The notes beneath the pieces were generated by a model. That model was not told where the DNA came from. It saw only the letters and a program-made list of their open reading frames with translations, and ran no database searches. Position numbers and translations under genes: made by a program. Of a DNA stretch of 64,000 bases, positions 54,567-62,508 are shown piece after piece (positions within the stretch are counted from its first letter, which is position 1; each line of letters opens with the position of its first letter). The stretch lies in NCBI RefSeq assembly GCF_028330985.1, contig NZ_JAQMUE010000080.1:143276-207275 (forward strand), written 5' to 3'. This DNA is from Roseofilum reptotaenium CS-1145. Lineage in GTDB: Bacteria > Cyanobacteriota > Cyanobacteriia > Cyanobacteriales > Desertifilaceae.

Positions 54567-55337
54567 TTAAGGACGAAACAAGTGGGAATGATCGGGATGA
54601 TAAAGCTGCGATCGCCCTCCGATTCCCTTCAGCGCTGGACTAATCACATACAACGTCGTCCGTATTAACTCCTGTTCCTGGGTTTCACGTGCCATCTTTT
54701 CCAACGGAACCACCACAATCTTCTCATCCGGCCATCCCAACCGATAACAAATGGCAACTGGAGTATCTGCTGGATAATGCTTTAACAACCGTTCTTGGGA
54801 ACGCTCTACATGACGTGCCGCTAAATATAAACATAAACTCGCTTGATGGGCCGCTAAAGATTCTAACTCTTCCCCTGAAGGCATTTGAGACGCTCGGCCG
54901 CTCACCCGCGTTAAAATAATCGTCTGCACCAATTCTGGAACTGTTAACTCTATGCCCAAACGGGCAGCCGCTAACTGAAAGGCACTAATTCCCGGTACAA
55001 TTTCAAACGGGATTTCTGCTTCTGATAACCCTTGGATTTGCTCCCCAATGGCACTATACAAACTCGGATCGCCCGAATGCAACCGCACCACCACCTGACC
55101 TTGACGCACCCGCTCAATCATCATCGGTAAAATTGACTCTAGGGTTTGATGACCCGTCGGGATTAACTCGGCATCCTCACGGGTATCGAGCAACATCTGC
55201 TTCGGAACCAAAGAGTTGGCATACAGGATCGCATCAGCCTGGGCCAAAATCCGTTGAGCGCGAACCGTCAGCAATTCCGGGTCACCAGGGCCAGCTCCAA
55301 CAATGTAAACGGCTGGATTTAGGGGTCTGTCAGTCAT
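54567..55337 (-). CDS. cobM: Precorrin-4 C11-methyltransferase
   Basis: The ATG at 55337 (MTDRPLNPAVYIVGAGPGDP) gives 256 residues; the in-frame upstream extension lacks family similarity. The SAM-binding start VGAGPGDPELLTVRAQRIL is the tetrapyrrole methylase signature, and RLHSGDPSLYSAIGEQ plus LAAARLGIELTVPELVQTII (CobM/CbiF motif region) fit. It adds the C11 methyl group in cobalamin synthesis, alongside cbiT at 33.8 kb. Length is normal. Confidence 0.95.
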   Translation of the reverse strand: MTDRPLNPAVYIVGAGPGDPELLTVRAQRILAQADAILYANSLVPKQMLLDTREDAELIPTGHQTLESILPMMIERVRQGQVVVRLHSGDPSLYSAIGEQIQGLSEAEIPFEIVPGISAFQLAAARLGIELTVPELVQTIILTRVSGRASQMPSGEELESLAAHQASLCLYLAARHVERSQERLLKHYPADTPVAICYRLGWPDEKIVVVPLEKMARETQEQELIRTTLYVISPALKGIGGRSQLYHPDHSHLFRP

Positions 55338-55532
55338 TGAAAAGCTCCAAAAAGGTTCCAGTTTGGCAGAATTCTCACCCCTATCAGGCACGCTACGCCA
55401 ACGATAGGACTGAAAAGGCTGGCCAAGGGTTTGTTAAAATTTCGTAACTCTGGCTACAATTTTGCCCTAAATCAGTTATCTTAAAAGAAAGAAACCCAAT
55501 CTACCTTATCAAAAGTCAAAAAACTGTTTATC

Positions 55533-55685
55533 ATGAACAAAAAACGCCAACAACTCCAACAAGCCGCTCAAGCGCATAAAGAAAACCTACGCAAAAACCT
55601 ACAACACAGATTAGAAGTCGCTCGTACTAAAGGCGATGTTTCTCTAGTCCATCAGCTAGAAGCGGAAGCAGACTATCTAGGATAA
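55533..55685 (+). CDS. Small conserved-looking 50-residue protein
   Basis: An ATG at 55533 opens MNKKRQQLQQAAQAHKEN and 50 residues in all, ending EADYLG. It is a strongly charged single helix with regular Lys/Arg/Glu spacing. The codons are typical of the host, and the frame ends just before a terminator-like hairpin at 55761. Likely a real short gene; function unknown. Confidence 0.6.
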   Translation: MNKKRQQLQQAAQAHKENLRKNLQHRLEVARTKGDVSLVHQLEAEADYLG

Positions 55686-55760
55686 GGCTTGATTCTCACG
55701 AATTACCGAATTCGTCACAAAAACTTAATCTGCACTTACGCACAACACTTGCATTGTATA

Positions 55761-55801
55761 AGGGCGTTTCCTGTCTGAATAGTGACATGAAGCGCCCTTT
55801 T
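55761..55801 (+). terminator. Rho-independent terminator-like hairpin
   Basis: AGGGCG (55761-55766) pairs with CGCCCT (55793-55798), extended by inner TTC..GAA pairing, and is followed by TTTT. It lies 76 bases after the stop codon of the small gene and ahead of the convergent 55862 gene. Confidence 0.65.
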
Positions 55802-55861
55802 ATCGCGCAGTGCGATCGCCAGACTCCGATCGACTTCACTCTAATATGGCCATCTTAGAGC

Positions 55862-56317
55862 TTACAATCGGTTGCTGAAGTCATCTAGGGTTAGCTGCAA
55901 ATACCACTCTGGAGAAGCCTGATACTCTTCTAATTTCCGTTTTGCTGCCCCTTGGGGATCTTCGGCGCGTAAAATCATAAAGCCAACGGTTTTTAAGTTC
56001 GGTAAAGGTAGGGGCGGTGAAGCGGTCTCCTTTTCTTCCTCTACTTCCTCTACTTCCTCTGTCTCCTTTGCTTCTTCCTCGATTTCGGGTTTAACCTGGT
56101 TTTGCTGGAGCGTCACACAAGCTTGTTGATAGAGGGGCAGAATTTCATCATAGTTATAGAGCAATTCTTCTAGGGCAACGAGGGCTTTTGAGTCTCCATT
56201 ATCCCAATCTTTAATCACTTGATGAATACCAAACTTGAGGCTTAAGGGCAATTCTTCTGCACACTCGGTAATGGCAAATAAGAAGGCTTTTAAGATAATG
56301 GTATCAGAGTTTTTCAT
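55862..56317 (-). CDS. Hypothetical protein with acidic linker
   Basis: The 151-residue protein has an N-terminal helical domain (ILKAFLFAITECAEELPLSL, then KFGIHQVIKDWDNGDSKALV), a strongly acidic linker (EEEAKETEEVEEVEEEKE, about 79-97) and a short C-terminal domain (KTVGFMILRAEDPQGAAKRK, then WYLQLTLDDFSNRL). No catalytic motif. Soluble. The linker is encoded by CTTC/CTCC repeats. Family not recognised. Confidence 0.7.
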   Translation of the reverse strand: MKNSDTIILKAFLFAITECAEELPLSLKFGIHQVIKDWDNGDSKALVALEELLYNYDEILPLYQQACVTLQQNQVKPEIEEEAKETEEVEEVEEEKETASPPLPLPNLKTVGFMILRAEDPQGAAKRKLEEYQASPEWYLQLTLDDFSNRL

Positions 56318-56411
56318 GGCGATTCGATGTTTCGGGAAGCTATGACAGGGAATCGGCGATCGGGTTCAGGAGCGTCACCCCATCCCCCAATACCGCCATT
56401 TACCCCATTAT

Positions 56412-56561
56412 TTAAGATGAAGAACGATTTTCTCGCTCTTCTTTGAGTCGCCTGCGGCGATCGTTCCAGTCTACTAAGGTAAGATAAACGACTCCGCCTG
56501 TTACCAAGATCAACAGGGCAAAAGCTGCCCAAACGAGACTGGCGAAAAGTGGAGATTCCAT
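56412..56561 (-). CDS. 49-residue single-helix membrane protein (NdhP-like candidate)
   Basis: An ATG at 56561 preceded by GAGGGA encodes 49 residues: a membrane helix (FASLVWAAFALLILVTGGVV) followed by VYLTLVDWNDRRRRLKEERE. The pattern G-G-V-V-Y-L-T-x-V-x-W-x-D-R-R-R resembles my memory of the small NDH-1 subunit NdhP. It lies 21 bases after petN on the same strand, so it is probably a thylakoid protein cotranscribed with petN. The identity is uncertain. Confidence 0.6.
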   Translation of the reverse strand: MESPLFASLVWAAFALLILVTGGVVYLTLVDWNDRRRRLKEERENRSSS

Positions 56562-56582
56562 GAGCTTTCCCTCAGATATTAC

Positions 56583-56672
56583 TTAGAAACCGTTTCTTGC
56601 CCAAACGACCATAGAGATAGAGAAGGTGAAAATCACCAGCAAGGAAACCCAGCCTAAAGAGAGAATGTCCAT
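56583..56672 (-). CDS. petN: Cytochrome b6f complex subunit PetN
   Basis: An ATG at 56672 opens a 29-residue single-helix protein with the sequence [20 protein letters not shown] and a VVWARNGF ending. It matches PetN almost residue for residue, a small subunit needed for stability of the b6f complex. The longer frame upstream is repeat sequence. Directly upstream is a GGGGAATA repeat block; the second membrane protein gene follows 21 bases downstream. Confidence 0.97.
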   Translation of the reverse strand: MDILSLGWVSLLVIFTFSISMVVWARNGF

Positions 56673-56716
56673 AGTTAATCTTAAAACAACCGTATTACTC
56701 CATTGTTTATCATACA

Positions 56717-56781
56717 AGGGAATGGGGAGTGGGGAGTGGGGAATAGGGGAATAGGGAATAGGCAAGAGGCAAGAGGCAATT
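56717..56781. repeat. GGGGAGTG / GGGAATAG / GGCAAGA heptad repeats upstream of petN
   Basis: At least eight degenerate heptads run in tandem: GGGAATG, GGGGAGT, GGGGAAT, GGGAATA and GGCAAGA (three copies). In the mRNA of petN they appear as C/T-rich units in the leader. Same repeat class as at 12005, 29773 and 50216. Confidence 0.8.
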
Positions 56782-56828
56782 AATGTCCCCGTGTCCCCTC
56801 GTCCTCCCTATCCTCCCCATCCCCAAGT

Positions 56829-57590
56829 TTAATGCAGTGGCACTTCTAGGCGCTCTCCGGGGGTGGGGGAGAGGGCTTGGGTGCTTAAGCCTTGAGCCGA
56901 TAGTTTTTGCTGAAAGTCTTCTACGGTTCCTTCGGCTCGGAGTAGGGAAATTAACAAGCCTTCAAACTTGACATCCCCTCCTGCTGCTGTGGGCAACATG
57001 ACTTGAGGTTTGACCCATTGAGCCACTTTGAGGGCGCTTTCTGTACCTTTAATGATTGGCCCGACTATCGGTAAACCCAAATCGATCATAGGCGTAATAA
57101 TTACATCAATCTGTCCCTTTTCCTGTAGAGTAGGGGAATGGTAACCGTGGGGTTCATAATAAACGGTTTTGCCGCTAGAGAGTTCTTTGAAGATATAACC
57201 ATTCTCTACGAGGGTGGGGCCAATGGGAGAACCAGGAACGGCCTGAATCTCGACCTGCTCATTGAAGCGATAGGTTTGGCCATGTTCTAGGGAATGGATG
57301 TTAGTATAGCCGAACTCTTTAACGACTTTGGCGGCATTAGGGGAGCCAACAACAGGTAAATTTTTATTCAATTGTTTCAGGGTCTGGGGATGGGCATGAT
57401 CTTCTAATCCCTGGGAGAGAACGACTAAATCAATGGCTTCTGGAATGGCACGGTCTTGGGGACGATATCCTTTGAAGAGCCAGGGTAGGTTACCAAATAC
57501 TAGGGGGCCAACTAACCAGGGGTCAATGAGGATGTTTTGTCCTCCGAGTTCGAGTAACCAAGAGTTGCTATCAAGATAGGTGAGATACAT
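56829..57590 (-). CDS. MBL-fold hydrolase-like protein with altered metal motif
   Basis: The start is taken at the ATG at 57590 (MYLTYLDSNSWLLELGGQNI), giving 253 residues; the upstream in-frame region lacks family similarity. The fold follows the UlaG/MBL pattern (LIDPWLVGPLVFGNLPWLFK), but the HxHxDH motif reads LSQGLEDHAH: the first two His are replaced by Gln and Leu, while DH and the second His are kept. ITPMIDLGLPIVGPIIKGTE and LPTAAGGDVKFEG follow. Activity may be altered; a role is not inferred. Confidence 0.85.
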   Translation of the reverse strand: MYLTYLDSNSWLLELGGQNILIDPWLVGPLVFGNLPWLFKGYRPQDRAIPEAIDLVVLSQGLEDHAHPQTLKQLNKNLPVVGSPNAAKVVKEFGYTNIHSLEHGQTYRFNEQVEIQAVPGSPIGPTLVENGYIFKELSSGKTVYYEPHGYHSPTLQEKGQIDVIITPMIDLGLPIVGPIIKGTESALKVAQWVKPQVMLPTAAGGDVKFEGLLISLLRAEGTVEDFQQKLSAQGLSTQALSPTPGERLEVPLH

Positions 57591-57749
57591 AAGGATGATG
57601 GCGTTTTGATCGGTGCTTTTATTGTAGGCATAGATTTTGAAGTGGGAGAAGGAGCTGGGGGATGAGGGAATTGCTCTATAAGTTAAAATTGCGATAACAG
57701 CGGAAAGTGCTGTAAGTCGCGATCGCCAAACCACGAGAGGAAGTGAGTT

Positions 57750-58196
57750 ATGTCCACCTTATCCGATTGGCAGCAACTGGCCATTCACTCCCATTATCAA
57801 ACCGCAAACGCTATTTTAGATCGCTTGCACGCAGGTAGTGCCAGCGAAGCGAGTCAAGGGTTAGAAGCACTGATTGAAGCCATGGGAAGAAGTGAAAAAC
57901 GAGCGATCCAAAGTCAATTAATTCGACTCATGAGCCACATTATTAAGTGGAACGAGCAGCCAGAGATGCGATCGGCGAGTTGGAGCATTACGATTCAATC
58001 CGCACGAGATGAAATTGAGGATATTCAGGAAGAAGTCCCTAGCTTAAATCAAGATTTTATTGACTCGATTTGGGAGAAATGTTTCCAAAGAGCAGTCCGA
58101 TATGCAGAAACAGAAATGGGGGTTCAATGTGAAGGAGTTTCTCTGTCTTGGGAAGAGGTCTTTCAGACAGAATATCGCTTTGTTAAACCCACTTAA
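57750..58196 (+). CDS. DUF29 family protein
   Basis: The 148-residue protein has the DUF29 pattern: ESMGRSEKRAIQSQLIRLM-like central helix (seen as EAMGRSEKRAIQSQLIRLMS), HIIKWNEQPEMRSASWSITI and a terminal region with CFQRAVRYAETEMG. The family is common in cyanobacteria, of unknown function. It begins a row of plus-strand genes leading into the CIS locus, 30 bases ahead of the next gene. Confidence 0.9.
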   Translation: MSTLSDWQQLAIHSHYQTANAILDRLHAGSASEASQGLEALIEAMGRSEKRAIQSQLIRLMSHIIKWNEQPEMRSASWSITIQSARDEIEDIQEEVPSLNQDFIDSIWEKCFQRAVRYAETEMGVQCEGVSLSWEEVFQTEYRFVKPT

Positions 58197-58225
58197 CTTG
58201 ATTGGTGTCAGCTTGAATAGAGGGA

Positions 58226-59245
58226 ATGGTTATGAGCGATCGCAATTTAGAACTGAATCAAGAGATTATTTTTGATGCTGAACATGAGACTCCATTGCCA
58301 GTGCAAGGGGTGGAGATCGGGGCGAACTCTGACGAAGGGTTACCGGAAGTGCAGTTAAAGGTGGCAGTGGATGGGCCCAGTTATGAAGAAATTGAGGGCA
58401 AAAATCGGTTTAATTTAGAGAAACGATGGCGCGGGGAGATGACTGGGGAATTTTTGAGCGATCGCCCCCTATATTTAGAACTGATGTTACAACCGGATCG
58501 AATTCCCGATCCCATCCCAGAGGATTTACGGACAATTTTAAGCCCAGAATACCTGCAATCTGAGTTGTGGTTAGCTCTCTCCATTTATCAAGAGGTTAAT
58601 GGGGAACGGGTGGGTTATGATACCTTTTGGAAACGAGCCAATTTAACTGAATTGACCCAAGCTTTTCAGATGGGAGCGCAAGCTCTGGAAACCCTATTTA
58701 ATGTGGTTCAGGAGGGTTTAGAAGGGGCATTATCGGAGGCTGAAGAGGGAAGATTTTCCCAATTCATGCGCCAGTTTGAGGAGTGGACAGAGGAGGAAAA
58801 TGAACGTTCTTTAGAGTCCGTGGTGCGGGAGTTTTTCCATGAAGATGACTGGGAATTTATACAGTTAAAACCCGGACTTTTACAGTTAGCTTTTCAGGGA
58901 GACAACGGTCGTTGGCGCTGTTATGCTCGGATTCATGAAGCGGACAAGCAATTTATTTTTTATTCTATCTGTCCTGTTGCAGTTGAAGAGGAGTATCGGG
59001 GGTTAATGGCTGAATTCTTAACAAAAGCTAACTATGGCATGATTTTGGGCAATTTTGAGTTAGACTTTACGGACGGTGAAATCCGATATAAGACGAGCAT
59101 TGATGTAGAGAACGATCGCCTCAGTCTGGCTTTGGTGCGAGCGTTAGTGTATGCCAATGTGACGATTGTAGATCGGTATTTACCTGGAATTGTGTCGGTA
59201 TTGGAGGGGAGTCCAGTATCGGATGCAATCGAAAGGGTTGAATAG
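58226..59245 (+). CDS. YbjN-domain protein
   Basis: The 339-residue protein (337 from the second ATG) has an N-terminal acidic region and a helical middle (about 95-190). The C-terminal YbjN domain (about 200-335) is seen in FFHEDDWEFIQLKPGLLQLA, ARIHEADKQFIFYSICPVAV and NYGMILGNFELDFTDGEIRY. The YbjN fold resembles type III secretion chaperones (CesT type). Its place just before CIS genes makes a chaperone role for a CIS protein plausible, but this is inference. Confidence 0.85.
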   Translation: MVMSDRNLELNQEIIFDAEHETPLPVQGVEIGANSDEGLPEVQLKVAVDGPSYEEIEGKNRFNLEKRWRGEMTGEFLSDRPLYLELMLQPDRIPDPIPEDLRTILSPEYLQSELWLALSIYQEVNGERVGYDTFWKRANLTELTQAFQMGAQALETLFNVVQEGLEGALSEAEEGRFSQFMRQFEEWTEEENERSLESVVREFFHEDDWEFIQLKPGLLQLAFQGDNGRWRCYARIHEADKQFIFYSICPVAVEEEYRGLMAEFLTKANYGMILGNFELDFTDGEIRYKTSIDVENDRLSLALVRALVYANVTIVDRYLPGIVSVLEGSPVSDAIERVE

Positions 59246-59264
59246 TAGGACTTCTTGACATCAG

Positions 59265-61664
59265 ATGGGACAAGGAAGAAATAATCGGCCTTTTGGCCGA
59301 CGAACTCTAGAGCAGATTGAGCGGGAGGGACGGGGACGGGCCCAAAGTCGGTTGAGCTTCTTGAGAAGTGGCTTATTTTACCGCTTGTATCGTTTCTTTC
59401 CCTTCTGGATGATTCGACTGATTCCGTTTATCCAACAGGATATGCTGGATCTGTTGCGTCGAGAGCGAGAGGAAGAGGAGGAAGCAGAAGCAGAGGCTGC
59501 ACCGGTAGAAACCGTTGCGCCTCCAGTGGTGGGGTCGCGTAGAGACTGGATTTATACGGAATACCGATGTATTTGGGGAGACCCATTGGAGTGCGATCAG
59601 CCCCGTCAGAGTATTGAAGCGGATGGGGAGACCAAAGTTTGTCTGAGATGCGGATTTCCGGCGATTTTACGCCCGAAAGCAGAGATCATCGGCCATCGGG
59701 GACGGTATCGGGTAACGGAATTTCTCGGGACTCGGGGGATGGGGCGGTTGTATAAAGGGGCGCAGGTGGTGAACAATGCACCTGTGGTGATTAAAGAGTA
59801 TTTGTTACCCAAGCGCTATTTTAATATTCAGGAAGCGCAGAATTACAAGGATAATTTTGAGAATGTGGCTGGGGCAGTTTTGGCGGATGGTCGGGCCCAG
59901 GATTTTCGGGTGTTGAGTTTTGGGGATGCGATCGGCGATCGCCACGAGGAACGCTGTTATGTGGTCACTGAGGGTTTGGCTAGCCTTTATCCCACATTAA
60001 GGGTTTATGTGCAACAAAAGGGGGCAATGGATCAGTTTGAATTGTTGCATTTTTTGAATCAGGTTTTGCAAAGTTTAGAGTCCTTGCATGGGCAAAAGTA
60101 TCGCCTACCGTCAAGCAAAATTCAAGGGGGGTTACCCCATGGGAATTTGAGTTTGGATACTCTGCTGATTTTGCCCCAAGAGCAACAGTTTTTTGAGTTT
60201 CCCCAATTTCTGATTTATTTGTCTGATTTGTGGTTGTGGGAATATCGTTTTTTCCCACCCACGATGACAGTAAAACGACCCGCATTAAGCCAAGATTTGC
60301 GGGATTTAGGCCACATCAGCTTTACCTTACTGACCGGCACGTGGTCGCTTGAAGAAGAAAACAGTTTAAATCCAAAGTTGCCCCAAAATTGGCCGGATGT
60401 CGATCCCAAAATTCAACAGTTTATTTGGCGCTTATTGGAGGTTGATACGCCATTTCCTAGTGCAGAAGTGGCTCGCCAGTCTTTGCCTCAGTTGTCTCGA
60501 TCGCTACAGTTCATCGAGTCAGCAGAAATACAAGAAGAAGAAGATATTAAGCGCAAGCGTCGCTGGTGGTGGTTACTGTGGCTCTTGCTATTGTTGGGTT
60601 TGGGGAGTGGTTTAGGGTGGTGGTTACTGCGCCGATCCAATGGTATGGCAACTGCCCAAAATCCGAGGGTTTGCTGTGTTCAAGATGTAGCTGCTGTTCC
60701 CCAGGGACGGTTTCAGTATACAGCCGTGGGGAATGGGATTTGGAATTATGTACTCAAACAACCGAATTTGGTAGCGTTGGGACGGCGTTTGGAAACGGAG
60801 TTAGGGCAGCGTATTCCTAAGCTGGAGTTGGTGTATGAACCCGTGCAGTCTTTGGAAGAGGCTATTTCTACTGTGCGCGGCGATCGGGCTGATTTTGCCA
60901 TTGCCTCAGCCATCAATGAACCGGATTTAGAAGCCAAACGAATTGCCTATGATGGATTAGTAATTTTTGTCCCGTTTAGTTACGAATTTCGCCGTAATTC
61001 TTTGCCTCGAACCTTGAATGGACAGTTGAGTTTGGATCGGGTCCGTCAGTTGTATACCGGGGAAGTAACAAATTGGCAAGAGTTGGGAGGCCCCGATTTA
61101 CCGGTGAAGTTATATGTGCCCGAAAATCCCGAACTCATCCGTATCTTTGAGGAGCAGGTTTTGCAAGATCCGGGGGCGATCGCCGCCTTTCGTCAAGGGT
61201 TACCAAAACCGACAAACCCCGATGCTTTAGTCACTACGCCATCGGAGTCTACGATTTCTGTCCTACCGATTTTCGAGCTATTGCGAACAATATTAGCCGA
61301 CTTTGAGGAACGGGAAATCGGTGGTATTGGCTTTGGGGCGATCGCCCAAGTTTTTGGCCAATGTTCCGTTTATCCCCTAGCCATTTCTACTGAGAATAAA
61401 ACCGCCGTTCAACCCCTCATTCAAAATAACACTCAACCCCTGAATCCAGGAACCGACCTCTGCAATGATAAAGGCAGTTATTTCCCCCATGTAGAATTGT
61501 TTCAAACCGGTGAATATCCCTTGGCATATCCCCTCACCGTCGTTTATGCTCGTGATAACAGCCGTCCTCCTATCGGGCAAAAATTTGCTGAACTTCTGCA
61601 AACCGAAGAAATGCAAAACCTATTAGCAAAAACCGGCCTCATTCCCCTAAACCTCAGACCATGA
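59265..61664 (+). CDS. Membrane pseudokinase fused to a PstS-like binding domain
   Basis: The protein has 799 residues. Domains in order: basic N-terminus; acidic linker (66-80); a four-cysteine prefix (C102, C110, C126, C129) like that of cyanobacterial Ser/Thr kinases; a kinase-like domain (about 145-415); one membrane helix (about 433-455, RRWWWLLWLLLLLGLGSGLG); and a phosphate-binding-type periplasmic domain (about 470-799) with LYTGEVTNWQELGGPDLPVK. Lys177 is kept, but HRD reads HGN (292-294) and DFG reads DLW (321-323), so it is probably a pseudokinase. Its stop overlaps the next start (ATGA), which couples it to the CIS genes. It may sense an extracytoplasmic ligand. Confidence 0.92.
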   Translation: MGQGRNNRPFGRRTLEQIEREGRGRAQSRLSFLRSGLFYRLYRFFPFWMIRLIPFIQQDMLDLLRREREEEEEAEAEAAPVETVAPPVVGSRRDWIYTEYRCIWGDPLECDQPRQSIEADGETKVCLRCGFPAILRPKAEIIGHRGRYRVTEFLGTRGMGRLYKGAQVVNNAPVVIKEYLLPKRYFNIQEAQNYKDNFENVAGAVLADGRAQDFRVLSFGDAIGDRHEERCYVVTEGLASLYPTLRVYVQQKGAMDQFELLHFLNQVLQSLESLHGQKYRLPSSKIQGGLPHGNLSLDTLLILPQEQQFFEFPQFLIYLSDLWLWEYRFFPPTMTVKRPALSQDLRDLGHISFTLLTGTWSLEEENSLNPKLPQNWPDVDPKIQQFIWRLLEVDTPFPSAEVARQSLPQLSRSLQFIESAEIQEEEDIKRKRRWWWLLWLLLLLGLGSGLGWWLLRRSNGMATAQNPRVCCVQDVAAVPQGRFQYTAVGNGIWNYVLKQPNLVALGRRLETELGQRIPKLELVYEPVQSLEEAISTVRGDRADFAIASAINEPDLEAKRIAYDGLVIFVPFSYEFRRNSLPRTLNGQLSLDRVRQLYTGEVTNWQELGGPDLPVKLYVPENPELIRIFEEQVLQDPGAIAAFRQGLPKPTNPDALVTTPSESTISVLPIFELLRTILADFEEREIGGIGFGAIAQVFGQCSVYPLAISTENKTAVQPLIQNNTQPLNPGTDLCNDKGSYFPHVELFQTGEYPLAYPLTVVYARDNSRPPIGQKFAELLQTEEMQNLLAKTGLIPLNLRP

Positions 61665-61927
61665 CCAATGAATATAATCCCCATAGCTCCTGGGAACCCA
61701 TCGGCGATCCACATAAAGCGGCTGGGTTTACCATTCCTGCACCCTTCCAAACCCACCGCCGATCCACCGATCAAACGAATTTTGATACCTTACAAAAAGC
61801 CGCCCAAAAGATTCAAGACGATCCTTTGAAAGTCCAACAGCTAGCCGATCGAGTTTATGCATTATTACTCGAAGATTTACGTGAACAAAAACAACGTCAA
61901 GGATTGTATAAAGGACGCTTGTCATGA
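61661..61927 (+). CDS. Small CIS-locus protein
   Basis: The 88-residue protein starts at the ATGA overlap with the previous gene and overlaps the tube-protein gene by ATGA too. Its C-terminal helix (VQQLADRVYALLLEDLREQK) resembles short helical proteins commonly found among contractile injection system genes, where the LADRVYxLxxEDLR pattern recurs. The N-terminus is polar and Pro-rich. A baseplate- or cap-related role is guessed from context only. Confidence 0.7.
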   Translation: MTNEYNPHSSWEPIGDPHKAAGFTIPAPFQTHRRSTDQTNFDTLQKAAQKIQDDPLKVQQLADRVYALLLEDLREQKQRQGLYKGRLS

Positions 61928-62388
61928 AGAAACCGAATCGCTATACCCAACATCGAGGCAACTACATTCTCACCAATCGGTTTTACGTTGAGATTGGTAA
62001 TGAAATCAAAGCTTCTTTCAGTGAATGTTCGGGCTTCGGAGTCAATATGAAAAAAGAAACCTTACTTGAAGGGGGACTCAACGATCGCCAGCACATTTTG
62101 GTCGGCCATGCAGAATTCGACGATGTGACCTTAAAACGGGGAATGACCAACGATTTAACCTTCTGGAATTGGCTCTCACAAACCCTCAGTAGCTTTCCCA
62201 AAACGCGATATAACCTCAATATCCTCATGTTCAACCAAGCGGGTGAAACCCAGTTAGCGTGGTCGTTACTGGACGCAATACCCGTGAGTTGGAAAGCTCC
62301 TGCTTTGCAAGCAGACAGTTCTTCAGTGGCGATCGAAGAATTAACCCTAGCCTACGAGGGCATTGAGCTAATTTTATCTGGCCGCTAA
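61924..62388 (+). CDS. Contractile injection system tail-tube protein
   Basis: The 154-residue protein belongs to the gp19/Hcp-like phage tail-tube family (the TIGR02241 type): NRFYVEIGNEIKASFSECSG, then EFDDVTLKRGMTNDLTFWNW and a C-terminal ALQADSSSVAIEELTLAYEG. The CSG-and-DVTLKRG motif pair is typical of inner-tube subunits of extracellular or cytoplasmic contractile injection systems. Cyanobacterial homologues include thylakoid-anchored CIS. The sheath, baseplate and spike genes should lie beyond the right edge of the window. Confidence 0.93.
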   Translation: MKKPNRYTQHRGNYILTNRFYVEIGNEIKASFSECSGFGVNMKKETLLEGGLNDRQHILVGHAEFDDVTLKRGMTNDLTFWNWLSQTLSSFPKTRYNLNILMFNQAGETQLAWSLLDAIPVSWKAPALQADSSSVAIEELTLAYEGIELILSGR

Positions 62389-62508
62389 ACCAACCCGAAA
62401 AATTGAGATTACAACTTCATACCACCAGACTGAGCTGAAACAATAGACAAACAGCTATATTCAGACTTATGTAACTTCTAGTCAACCTAAAGGACTAAAG
62501 TATTGACT

